The position numbers and the translations under genes are program-made. The notes beneath the pieces were generated by a model. It was not told where the DNA came from. It worked only from the letters and a program-made list of their open reading frames with translations, and made no database searches. A stretch of 64,000 nucleotides of DNA from Candidatus Krumholzibacteriia bacterium (GTDB taxonomy: Bacteria > Krumholzibacteriota > Krumholzibacteriia > LZORAL124-64-63), in NCBI GenBank assembly GCA_016744705.1, contig JADGDU010000013.1, forward strand, positions 1 to 64,000, given 5' to 3'. The stretch's first letter is position 1; every line of letters starts with the position of its first letter. Positions 34,701 to 41,691 of this stretch are shown here, one piece after another.

Positions 34701-34918
34701 TGGATCTGTTCTTCCACCCGAACGCAGACTGCTTCTTCCACTTCGCTGGGTGTCGCGCCGAGATAAGGAACCTGGATGGTGATAATGTCCATGGTCAGTT
34801 CAGGAAATACTTCCTGCTTGATGGTGAGCGCGCTGAAAATTCCAGCGGCAGCAATGCTCAACATCAACAGATTGGCCGCCACATGGTTGTTGGCAAACCA
34901 GCGAATGATGCCGTTCAT
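31709..34918 (-). CDS. RND efflux pump, inner-membrane transporter
   Basis: A 1069-aa AcrB/MexB-type proton-driven permease. The N-terminal TM1 is ANNHVAANLLMLSIAAAGIF; the TM4 proton-relay acidic pair is visible in SLGLVVDDAIVVGENVYTH. The second half repeats the design (LTGVVVNDSLIMIDFINRAR). It overlaps the adaptor gene by ATGA. The subfamily is the broad environmental AcrB/D/F-like group, so the substrate (drug, detergent, lipid or metal) cannot be told; the residues do not clearly mark a heavy-metal pump. Confidence 0.95.
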   Translation of the reverse strand: MNGIIRWFANNHVAANLLMLSIAAAGIFSALTIKQEVFPELTMDIITIQVPYLGATPSEVEEAVCVRVEEQIQGVDGIKKMTSTASEGVGVVMVELNRGVDVRKALDDIKAEVDRIITFPEETEKPIISQVERKNQVIDLVIYGDASESTLKIIAEKTRDDLLAMPDITYVTLGGTRPYEISIEVSEENLQAYGLTLSMVTQAVKTGSMDLPGGSVKTDVGEILVRTKGQLYTGEEFGRIVVITALDGSQVTLDQIATIKDGFQDLDTATFLDGKRAALVSVYRTGDQGVLTVTEVAKEYVATMKDRMPPGIELTTWHDRSTVYRGRMNLLGKNGVIGLILVFLTLTISLEFRLALWVTVGLMISFLGAFWMLPLFGVSLNMISMFAFIVSLGLVVDDAIVVGENVYTHRQMGHSRLKAAKLGTLEVGGPVTFAVLTTVVAFLPLAFVDGTMGKFMFNIPVVVIAILVFSLVESLLILPAHLSTIKIKEEDPNKAPNFYARMKQGFDGQVDKVIQKWYRPTLEFALSHRALVISLALSTLIVTMGWFVGGHIKFTFMPNVDADNLIAAITLPQGSTVDDALKVVEQLESSLTQTIAEFEEDRDPDADSIIKHMSTSVGSQPRTNERSEGAVSGGAHLIEVNAELMVAELRNIPSPEMAARWRELCGPITGAVAASFSADLFRGGKPIYVQLSSPDTEGLVAAGRALKEELAAYPGVQDITDSFREGKVEMKLNLKPEARTLGISLSDLARQVRAGFYGDEAMRLQRGRDEVKVMIRYPEDERRSLGNIESMRIRTPSGDLVPFSRVAQVDIGRGFASIERADRKRVVAVTAEINQAVANADEVNRDLRENIMPQLMADYPGLQFSMEGQQKERADSMSSLARGFIMAMMLVYVLLAVMFKSYLQPLIVMSAIPFGIVGAIWGHIVMGLNLTLISMFGVVALTGVVVNDSLIMIDFINRARKEGHSLSDALTRAGLRRFRPIMLTSVTTFAGLMPLILEKSLQAKFLIPMATSLGFGVMFATFITLLMVPVSYSVLAQMKAFFGVKETFGETDIDESEAFLTKQGGHNLI

Positions 34919-36111
34919 TCCGCACCATCCTTACTGACTGGCTGCATGGGCTCGCCTTCAAGCCGCACGGGCATTCCTTCGGTGACGTATTGGAGATTGC
35001 TGGTGCAGATCATTTCCCCGGGCTCGAGGCCGGAATTGATCACGGCTTCATCCAGGCCAGCTCTGGCCACTTCAACGGTGCGCACATTGACTGTGTGCTG
35101 GTCAGTGATAACCCAGACTTCGTTGTTGGGGCGCAGAGCGGACCGGGGGATGACCAAAGAGTTGTTTTGGGGGGTACTCCGGAAGACAACTTCAACAAAC
35201 ATGCCTTCCACCAACGGGGGGCGGGTGCCATTCACCTCATAGGGGTTGGGAATTTCCACCACCACAGGAACCAGACGGCTGCGGCTGTCCACTGCTCCGC
35301 CCAGGCGCACAGCCCGGCCTTCCCATTGGTGACGGGCGCCGGCAAAATCGGCAAAGATATCAACTTTGGCTTGGGGATCGTCCGTGTACTGGGACCCCTC
35401 GATGGCCACCCAGGCCAGGTCATCATCAGGGAGGGAGACGGTTATTTCGGCTACGTCTGTGGCGTATAGAGAGCCCACGGCATTTCCGGATCGCAGGTAC
35501 TGTCCGGCATCTACATCGGCGGCCAGAATCCGGCCATCGAAGGGTGCGGTGATGGTGCAGCGCTGGAGGTTGACGTTGGCTTGGCGCAAAGAAGCCTTAG
35601 CGGCGTCAAGGTTGGCGTTGGCCAATTTGAGTTGGGGTTCGTGAAGCACCAGGCTGGAGGGTTCTGAACCACCGTCTGAGCGTTTCATGCCGTCCCATTC
35701 TCTGCGGGCAACCTGTGACTCTTCTTCGGCCCGGGCCAGATTGTATTCCATTTGGGCCACATCGGCCTGAGCTCTGGCCACAGCCAGAGCGTAATCGGTG
35801 TTATCAATACTCAGAAGGACCTGGCCTTTTGTGCAGTAACCGCCCGGCTCGAAAGACGAAGATTTTTCCAGAACCTCTCCACTGACCTGGGGCACAACGT
35901 TCACGGAACGCTTGGCTTTGACCGAACCAAAGCCTTTGATCCTGACTTCTGACCCACCAACTCCGACGGTGTGAATGGTGACTACCGGCTGGGAGGTGGG
36001 AGGGTCTTGCCGTGGCGCTTGGGGCTTCATTTTGATCATAATCATGGCAGCATAAATTGCCACAGCCACCAAAAGAACGGGTAACAGAAGTTTTAATATT
36101 CTGGAAATCAT
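34915..36111 (-). CDS. RND periplasmic adaptor (membrane fusion protein)
   Basis: A 398-aa protein bridging the RND pump to the outer-membrane channel. An N-terminal membrane anchor (LLLPVLLVAVAIYAAMIMI) is followed by a lipoyl half (VNVVPQVSGEVLEKSSSFEP), a coiled-coil hairpin (about 105-170), the second lipoyl half (CTITAPFDGRILAADVDAGQ) and beta-barrel domains. Its ATG overlaps the tolC-like stop as TAATG, and its stop overlaps the pump start as ATGA. Confidence 0.94.
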   Translation of the reverse strand: MISRILKLLLPVLLVAVAIYAAMIMIKMKPQAPRQDPPTSQPVVTIHTVGVGGSEVRIKGFGSVKAKRSVNVVPQVSGEVLEKSSSFEPGGYCTKGQVLLSIDNTDYALAVARAQADVAQMEYNLARAEEESQVARREWDGMKRSDGGSEPSSLVLHEPQLKLANANLDAAKASLRQANVNLQRCTITAPFDGRILAADVDAGQYLRSGNAVGSLYATDVAEITVSLPDDDLAWVAIEGSQYTDDPQAKVDIFADFAGARHQWEGRAVRLGGAVDSRSRLVPVVVEIPNPYEVNGTRPPLVEGMFVEVVFRSTPQNNSLVIPRSALRPNNEVWVITDQHTVNVRTVEVARAGLDEAVINSGLEPGEMICTSNLQYVTEGMPVRLEGEPMQPVSKDGAE

Positions 36112-37583
36112 TATCGTTCGACTCCTTGATTCTGATCGTTGTTCAGTTCATCCCATGGGCCGCCAAGGGCCTGGATCAAGTTGACCCGGGCGGTGCGGCG
36201 TAATCTTTCCGTTGTCAGTAGCTGGCTTTCAGCGGTGTACAGCCGGCGTTGTGATTCGAGAGCGACGAGGATGTTGTCCAGGCCCCTCATGTAGCGATCT
36301 TCGGCCAGGTCAACCGACCGGCGGGCGCTGCTGACAGATTCCACCAGGAAATCTTCCTGCAGTTTTTGATAGTGATCCTGATCGAGGGCGTTTTCCACTT
36401 CACTGAAGGCCTGCAGGATGGTTGACCGATACATGGCGGTAGCTTGCATTGTGCGGGCCTCGGCAGCCTTGATCTGGGCCTTGGTGGCACCTCGATTGAT
36501 CAGAGGCATGAAAAGGTTGCCCGCCAGTGACCAGACGTCCGCAGGGGAAGTGAAGAGGTCATTCAACTCACTGCTGCTGGATCCGGCACTGGCTGTCAGG
36601 CTGATGCGGGGATAAAGGGCCGCTTTGGCTTCACCAATGCGGGCCACTGTTGCATGAAGGTTCATTTCGGCGGCTACCAGATCGGGGCGGCGCTCCAGCA
36701 GATCCGAAGGCAGTCCGGCTGGCACAGGAGCCAGGGGTTCGGGCATCACCATAGGGGGCTGTGTGCCTTGGGCATTTTCCAGATCATTGGATGGGATCAG
36801 GCCGGATGGATACTGACCCACCAGAATTTCCAGCCGGCGTCGGGATTCGGCCAGGCTCAACCGGGTGGCGGGCCCGATGGCCTGGGCTGCAGCCAGATTT
36901 TGGGCTGCCAGGTGAACGTCGAGGGCAGTGACCAGACCACGGTTGTAACGGTTTTGTACCGTTTCCAGATTGTCCGTAAAATTGATCACCGTGCGATCAT
37001 TCAATTCCACTTGCATCTGGAGTTCGCGGATTTGCAACCAGGTGCGAACTACGCCCGCAATGAGGCTTTGGGCCAGGGCCCGGCGATCTTGCTCACTGGA
37101 AAGTAAAGAGGCCAGTGCCGCTTCTTTTCCCCGAGCCAGCCGTCCCCACAAATCGGCTTCGTAGCGCAATGTGGCGTTGGCGGAAAAGGCATTACTGTGA
37201 CTGGGTAGGAAAGTCGAGCTTCCGGCTTGGCTGTTTTTGCTGCGCGAGCCGGTGCCTCCAATTTCCAAGGTGGGGTATTGCTGGGATTTGGCCCCTCCAA
37301 AAAGGGCTTCTGCCTCCAGCACCCGTCCGGCCGCTGCAGCCAGATCGTTGTTATGGACAAGGGCTTTTTCCACCAGGGAATTTAGGGTGGTGTCGCCGAA
37401 AGATTCCCACCATCGGCTCATGGGCGAGGCAGTGGTTTCAGCCAAGGCTTCGGTCATGGTGGGCCTTTCTGCCCATCCAGCCGGAACTTCTGCTTCCAAC
37501 TCTGGCCTCACGTAGTCGGGGCCCACTGCGCATCCGGTCAGTGCCGCCAGCAGCAGCACTGAGCTGATCAATTTCAAGGTCAT
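36111..37583 (-). CDS. TolC-like outer-membrane efflux lipoprotein (NodT family)
   Basis: A 490-aa outer-membrane channel of the tripartite pump. The lipoprotein signal has the lipobox LTGC (about residues 15-18), followed by AVGPDYVRPE, the typical NodT start. Two long helical repeats carry ARTMQATAMYRSTILQAFSEVENAL and an earlier parallel unit. Its ATG overlaps the tetR stop (ATGA), so regulator and pump are translated in a chain. Confidence 0.94.
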   Translation of the reverse strand: MTLKLISSVLLLAALTGCAVGPDYVRPELEAEVPAGWAERPTMTEALAETTASPMSRWWESFGDTTLNSLVEKALVHNNDLAAAAGRVLEAEALFGGAKSQQYPTLEIGGTGSRSKNSQAGSSTFLPSHSNAFSANATLRYEADLWGRLARGKEAALASLLSSEQDRRALAQSLIAGVVRTWLQIRELQMQVELNDRTVINFTDNLETVQNRYNRGLVTALDVHLAAQNLAAAQAIGPATRLSLAESRRRLEILVGQYPSGLIPSNDLENAQGTQPPMVMPEPLAPVPAGLPSDLLERRPDLVAAEMNLHATVARIGEAKAALYPRISLTASAGSSSSELNDLFTSPADVWSLAGNLFMPLINRGATKAQIKAAEARTMQATAMYRSTILQAFSEVENALDQDHYQKLQEDFLVESVSSARRSVDLAEDRYMRGLDNILVALESQRRLYTAESQLLTTERLRRTARVNLIQALGGPWDELNNDQNQGVER

Positions 37584-38275
37584 TCCACTACCTCCGGATA
37601 CAGGGAATCGATGGCCGCCATGGAGAAGGCCGTGATGTGGTCGGCAACCAATTGGATATATTCTTCGAGGGGCTGGCCCAAAGCAGGGAATACTTGGACC
37701 ATAATTTTGAAATCATCGCCATCTTCAGGGAGGAATTTCTTTTTGTGCCAGCGGGTCACGAAGTGGTGGATTTGTCCGATGATACTGGCCATGATCCAGC
37801 TGATTTGCTCCTGTTGTAAAGAGGGGCGCACCTGCAACAGCGCGGTGGAGTAGGCCTGAAAAACAGGCATCACCATTTCTCTGAAAAAGGCGGTGGAGGA
37901 GTGGCCGTGCTGGGAATGCATTTCGCGGGCGAGCAGCGTCATGAAAGAACCGCTGGTGGGGACGGAGAGGGTGCCTTTTAGATTTTCTTCCACCAGAGCC
38001 CGGACCACCGAAGCCACGTTGGGCTTTTCTTTGGTACTGCCGAGGACTTTTTCCAAGGCTTCGAGGGAGCGATCTCGTTGGACCACAAAGCGGCGAATGA
38101 TGACCTCATGAAAAAGGTTCTCCTTACCCTGGAAGTGGTAGTTTACAGCGGCCACATTCACATCGGCAGCAGCTGCCAATTCCCGGATGGAGACTTCATC
38201 AAAACCTTTGCAGGCAAATAACGACTCAGCTGCATCCAACAGTTTTTCCTTGGGATCGTGTTTTTCTTCTGACAT
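37580..38275 (-). CDS. TetR-family repressor of the RND operon
   Basis: 231 aa. The N-terminal HTH is DAAESLFACKGFDEVSIREL followed by AAAADVNVAAVNYHFQGKE; the C-terminal ligand domain resembles the CecR/DUF1956 type. ATG 38275 is chosen because AAGGAAG lies 6 nt upstream; an extension to 38380 has no supporting signal. It is the first gene of the operon and overlaps the channel gene, so autoregulation of the whole pump is expected. Confidence 0.92.
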   Translation of the reverse strand: MSEEKHDPKEKLLDAAESLFACKGFDEVSIRELAAAADVNVAAVNYHFQGKENLFHEVIIRRFVVQRDRSLEALEKVLGSTKEKPNVASVVRALVEENLKGTLSVPTSGSFMTLLAREMHSQHGHSSTAFFREMVMPVFQAYSTALLQVRPSLQQEQISWIMASIIGQIHHFVTRWHKKKFLPEDGDDFKIMVQVFPALGQPLEEYIQLVADHITAFSMAAIDSLYPEVVE

Positions 38276-38357
38276 AAGAGCTTCCTTTCGGTGGAAGCGA
38301 GGGAAATTTGATTGTTTTAATCGGATGATTACAATGCTTGATTTAAACAGCAATATC

Positions 38358-38369
38358 AAACAAGTGTTT
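38358..38369. promoter_or_regulatory. Candidate TetR operator
   Basis: AAACAAGTGTTT is a perfect inverted repeat (AAACA, AG, TGTTT) about 83 bp upstream of the tetR start, inside the only AT-rich stretch where the promoter can be. TTGATA on the minus strand overlaps the region and could be a -35 box. Confidence 0.4.
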
Positions 38370-38385
38370 AACTTTCGCAAGGGGA

Positions 38386-38418
38386 AATAAAAAACCCGCC
38401 AAAAGGATGGCGGGTTTG
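38386..38418 (-). terminator. Terminator of the 38452-38985 membrane-protein gene
   Basis: AAACCCGCC (38392-38400) pairs with GGCGGGTTT; on the minus strand TTTTATTTCC follows. It shields the tetR operon from upstream transcription. Confidence 0.88.
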
Positions 38419-38451
38419 AGGATTTTTGGTCTGTTATTCGGACTAACGATC

Positions 38452-38985
38452 CTAGACTTTATCGTATCCTTTGCCCTTGGCCATGAGGACAACAGCAATG
38501 ATAGCGGGCACAAGGAGAACCCAGAAAAAGTTCTCCACAAAAATACCAGCGATAAAAGTAAGGGTCAGGATGCCTCCCAGAACTCCCAGCCGCCATTCGA
38601 AATGCACACCGGCGTAGAGACAGGACATAGCCAGTAGCAACAAAGCCAGCAATCCTGTTTCACCAGGGGCCAGGGCTCCATATCTTTGCATCAGAAAAAC
38701 CAGGAGCAACCCGACCACCAGAACCAGCCAGTGCAGTAGCTGCCTCCGGATGTGGTGTCCGGCGGTGGCGTCCTGTTTGTAGGCTGTTTTCCAGGTGAGA
38801 GCCAGGCTGGTGCCAGCAAAAATTGGAGCCATGCAGAGCCAATACCACAGAGCAAATTCTTTGGAAAAATTCATCACCCCGATGCCCACCACGGAAAGGG
38901 CGACCAAAGCAATAAAGACAATTCTGCGGGTCTGAAAAGGTGTGCCGCCCACTGGGGCCGCTGGTTTATCAAATTGGTTGTCCAT
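38452..38985 (-). CDS. Unknown inner-membrane protein
   Basis: About 177 aa with five to six hydrophobic segments: RIVFIALVALSVVGIGVMNF, WYWLCMAPIFAGTSLALTW, LLHWLVLVVGLLLVFLM, LLALLLLAMSCLYAGV and the paired C-terminal IAGIFVENFFWVLLVPAIIAVV. ATG 38985 is preferred because GGAGGATTTC lies just upstream. The family is not recognised; it is a single transcription unit with its own terminator. Confidence 0.72.
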   Translation of the reverse strand: MDNQFDKPAAPVGGTPFQTRRIVFIALVALSVVGIGVMNFSKEFALWYWLCMAPIFAGTSLALTWKTAYKQDATAGHHIRRQLLHWLVLVVGLLLVFLMQRYGALAPGETGLLALLLLAMSCLYAGVHFEWRLGVLGGILTLTFIAGIFVENFFWVLLVPAIIAVVLMAKGKGYDKV

Positions 38986-39048
38986 GAAATCCTCCATTTG
39001 AATTGCTGAAATTTCAAACCGAACAATACACCCGAAGGCGGGGAATTG

Positions 39049-40272
39049 CTAGATCTCCGGGTTGTCCAGTCGCCCCATAAAGAGAATGGTTCCGGTGTCT
39101 TTTTGTCGGATCATAAAAAGGAAAGGATGATCAGCCATGAACCTCGTGGGTTGATCCGAAGGAGAAGGCATACTGGTCACGGCAATGGATACACCCGTGG
39201 CAGCTGCCGCTTCGGTTCCTTTTTCATCAACTTTGAGGAAAGATTTGTGGACCACCGAGGAGATGAAAAGCCCGCCTTTGTCACTCATTCCAGAGAAGTC
39301 GGCCTTCTGGGGAGAAAAGGCCTCATTCATCCCCAAGAGCTGAAGAACGCTGTTCATCTTAAAGCTTTGGGCAAGATTCAAACGGGGTAAAAATACATCC
39401 ATTTTTCGGGCCTGCATGGCATCGATGTGGGCTTGCAACGAGGTGGAGTGAAGGTCTTTCTCAATCTGAGACAAACCATCCAGCTCATGGGGCAGAACCA
39501 CAATAAATTCCAGATCATCACCCTTATAAGGCAGAGCGACCATGGCCAGGGAATCATCAGAATAATAGGACAAAGATTTTTTCAGCCTCATGGTGGGTGT
39601 TTGCACGAGGCTACCACCGGCTGTGTGGAAATCTCGATCTCTGGTTTGGTTTTCAGGGAATGGCAGCACCCAGTTGCCCTGGAAATAGACGGCGTTGGTC
39701 AGGACCAGGCGAGTATCACTATTGATGGTGCCGTTGGGCAGCAGGTTTTGGATTTTATTTTCGGTATGATCGGCCACCCATTGGTTGATGGCTTGCCGTT
39801 CTTCATTCGGTTTGTTCAGAAAATCAACGGCCTCGAAGCCTCCGCCGAAGTAATTTTGGATGGCGGATTTGTAGTTGGAATTGAATGGGTAGCTGTTCTG
39901 TCCCCAGAGCCGATTAGCCACGTTGAGGGTGTAAGTGGAATCGCTGCCGGCGAGCCCCTTAAGCAGTTGAGAGTAATCGGCGAGAACTTTCTCCCGATTT
40001 GTATCCAAGTGCAATACGGCGCCGGTTTCTTTGGCGGTCTCTCCTGCAGCCCCCACCCAGGTCATGGCCAGGGCGGTGGAAATGCTGGTGGGTGAAAAAA
40101 AGAGATTTCCCTCTTCTGCAGCCAATTGCCGGTACAGGTCCACCGCAAATTGGTTGACCGAAAGGGCGGCGTCCTCTGCCTGGCCGTCACTGGCGGGCGG
40201 AATGTTTTCACCATCACGACAGCCTGAAAAAAGCAATAGAGACAATAGAACGATGGCGATGTATTTGGGCAT
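39049..40272 (-). CDS. Serpin-family protease inhibitor, lipoprotein
   Basis: About 407 aa. The start is ATG 40272 (AAAGGAAAATC upstream), giving a lipoprotein signal MPKYIAIVLLSLLLFSGC with its lipobox Cys at about 18. Serpin core signatures are NLFFSPTSISTALAMTWVGA, LVLTNAVYFQGNW and HPFLFMIRQKDTGTILFMGR. The reactive-centre hinge is complete (EKGTEAAAATGVSIAVTS), with small residues from P12 to P9 as in inhibitory serpins. By spacing P1-P1' falls at Thr-Ser, which would suit elastase-like targets; this is inference. Probably anchored in the envelope against host or predator proteases, or its own. Confidence 0.93.
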   Translation of the reverse strand: MPKYIAIVLLSLLLFSGCRDGENIPPASDGQAEDAALSVNQFAVDLYRQLAAEEGNLFFSPTSISTALAMTWVGAAGETAKETGAVLHLDTNREKVLADYSQLLKGLAGSDSTYTLNVANRLWGQNSYPFNSNYKSAIQNYFGGGFEAVDFLNKPNEERQAINQWVADHTENKIQNLLPNGTINSDTRLVLTNAVYFQGNWVLPFPENQTRDRDFHTAGGSLVQTPTMRLKKSLSYYSDDSLAMVALPYKGDDLEFIVVLPHELDGLSQIEKDLHSTSLQAHIDAMQARKMDVFLPRLNLAQSFKMNSVLQLLGMNEAFSPQKADFSGMSDKGGLFISSVVHKSFLKVDEKGTEAAAATGVSIAVTSMPSPSDQPTRFMADHPFLFMIRQKDTGTILFMGRLDNPEI

Positions 40273-40382
40273 GATTTTCCTTTCAAAACTTATGTTTATT
40301 TCTGGGGGAATCATAGCTTCCCGCGGTGTCTTTGTATATCCTGATAAAGCCATATTACCTAATCGCCCATGGGAGGTCGCTT

Positions 40383-41069
40383 TTGCCAGCTGCACGATTC
40401 AAACCCGCCATTCTCAAATACCTTAAAGATTTGGCGGCCAATAACAACAGGGATTGGTTCAAAGAGAACAAGGGGCGCTACGAGTCCGAACTGAAAGACC
40501 CGGCCCTGGCATTCATCACCGATTTTGGTTCTCATCTGCATGAGATCAGCCCTCATTTTCGGGCCGATCCTCGGGCAAATGGGGGAAGCCTTTTCCGTAT
40601 TTATCGTGATGTTCGATTTTCCAAAGACAAGATTCCTTATAAAACTCATGCGGGTTTGCATTTCCGCCATGCCGCTGGAAAAAGCGCCCACACCCCGGGT
40701 TTTTATCTGCATATGGAGCCCGGAGCCTGCTTTGTGGGAGTCGGGTTGTGGCGCCCGGATAATCCCACCCTGAAACTAATCCGGGATAAAATTGTAGCCA
40801 ACCCTCAAAGCTGGAAAGATGCGGTGGGCGGCGCGGATTTCACCAAGCAATTTACGGTGACGGGCGGGAGTTTGAAAAGGGCTCCCCGGGGCTATGATGC
40901 TGATCACGAATTGGTGGACATCCTTAAACTGAAAGACTTCACAGCCTACTCGCAACTAACCCAGAAGCAATTGACGGGGCCGGATTTTATGGCGGAATTT
41001 TCTGGTTTGTGCAAGACGGGTGGGTCGTTGGTGAAGTTCATCTGCGAAGCATTGGATCAGCCATTCTGA
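40383..41069 (+). CDS. DUF2461-family protein
   Basis: A 228-aa cytoplasmic protein. It contains the family core NNRDWFKENKGRYESELKDP, LFRIYRDVRFSKDKIPYKTH and LHMEPGACFVGVGLWRPDN. The start is TTG 40383, with GGGAGG 6 nt upstream; an in-frame GTG 57 nt earlier is unlikely. The biochemical role of the family is not established. It is divergent from the serpin gene, with 110 bp between. Confidence 0.9.
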   Translation: MPAARFKPAILKYLKDLAANNNRDWFKENKGRYESELKDPALAFITDFGSHLHEISPHFRADPRANGGSLFRIYRDVRFSKDKIPYKTHAGLHFRHAAGKSAHTPGFYLHMEPGACFVGVGLWRPDNPTLKLIRDKIVANPQSWKDAVGGADFTKQFTVTGGSLKRAPRGYDADHELVDILKLKDFTAYSQLTQKQLTGPDFMAEFSGLCKTGGSLVKFICEALDQPF

Positions 41070-41076
41070 TGGATGC

Positions 41077-41478
41077 TTAGGTGGCTTCTTTTTCATGGCC
41101 GTGGGTTTGCAGCCAGGCTTCGCCGCTGGCCAGTGAGCGGAACAAACCAAAGTTTTTCTGGTCTTCAAGCAGGATATTCAAGTAGGAATTGGCCAGTCCG
41201 TAGGTGGCTTTTGTGGGGGCTATGAGGGCCACGTTGGTGGTGTGTCCACTGACCCGGGCATGGCCCTGCATGAATTCGGCAATGCGTTCCAGATCGCTGT
41301 CCAGAAGACTGGAGGCATTCATCTGCGACAAGTCCCAGACCATGGAGTGGTCGGGTAAATAATCAGGATGCTGGAGTATCTTCCTCCAGGCACTAAAAAA
41401 ATCAGGGAATCGGAAGTTATCCGTCACTGATAAAAAAATACGATTTGTATCTTTGTGGATGTGCACAGAAATCGACAA
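41077..41478 (-). CDS. SpoIIAA/STAS-like protein
   Basis: A 133-aa protein that looks like a SpoIIAA/STAS-type alpha/beta fold: SVTDNFRFPDFFSAWRKIL, MVWDLSQMNAS and VALIAPTKATYGLANSYLN. The start is TTG 41478 with AAGGG upstream. No kinase or phosphatase partner is adjacent. The family placement is from overall pattern, not a diagnostic motif. Confidence 0.6.
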   Translation of the reverse strand: MSISVHIHKDTNRIFLSVTDNFRFPDFFSAWRKILQHPDYLPDHSMVWDLSQMNASSLLDSDLERIAEFMQGHARVSGHTTNVALIAPTKATYGLANSYLNILLEDQKNFGLFRSLASGEAWLQTHGHEKEAT

Positions 41479-41600
41479 AATGTTAACCCTTTTGATTTCT
41501 TGTTTGCGAATTTAATTGAATACAGGACTCTACAGTAAGTCTGGAATATCGTCAAGGGCCTTGGTTGCAGAGAGAATAAGCGGTTCCAGATTAGGGTATT

Positions 41601-41636
41601 AAAAGAAAACCCCGGAAGGCCGTAGCCTTCCGGGGT
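41601..41636 (-). terminator. Terminator of the sorting-domain protein gene
   Basis: CCCCGGAAGGC (41610-41620) and GCCTTCCGGGG (41625-41635) form a perfect 11-bp stem; TTTTCTTTT follows on the minus strand. Confidence 0.92.
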
Positions 41637-41691
41637 ATCCGCGCTCTCCGTGTTCCAGCAGGCCGAAGCCCACCGGCAAAACGCGAATCTC

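Noticed and set aside
38276..38380. N-terminal extension of the TetR protein by 35 residues
   Set aside because: The AAGGAAG site and normal TetR start point to ATG 38275; the extension would cover the promoter and operator.
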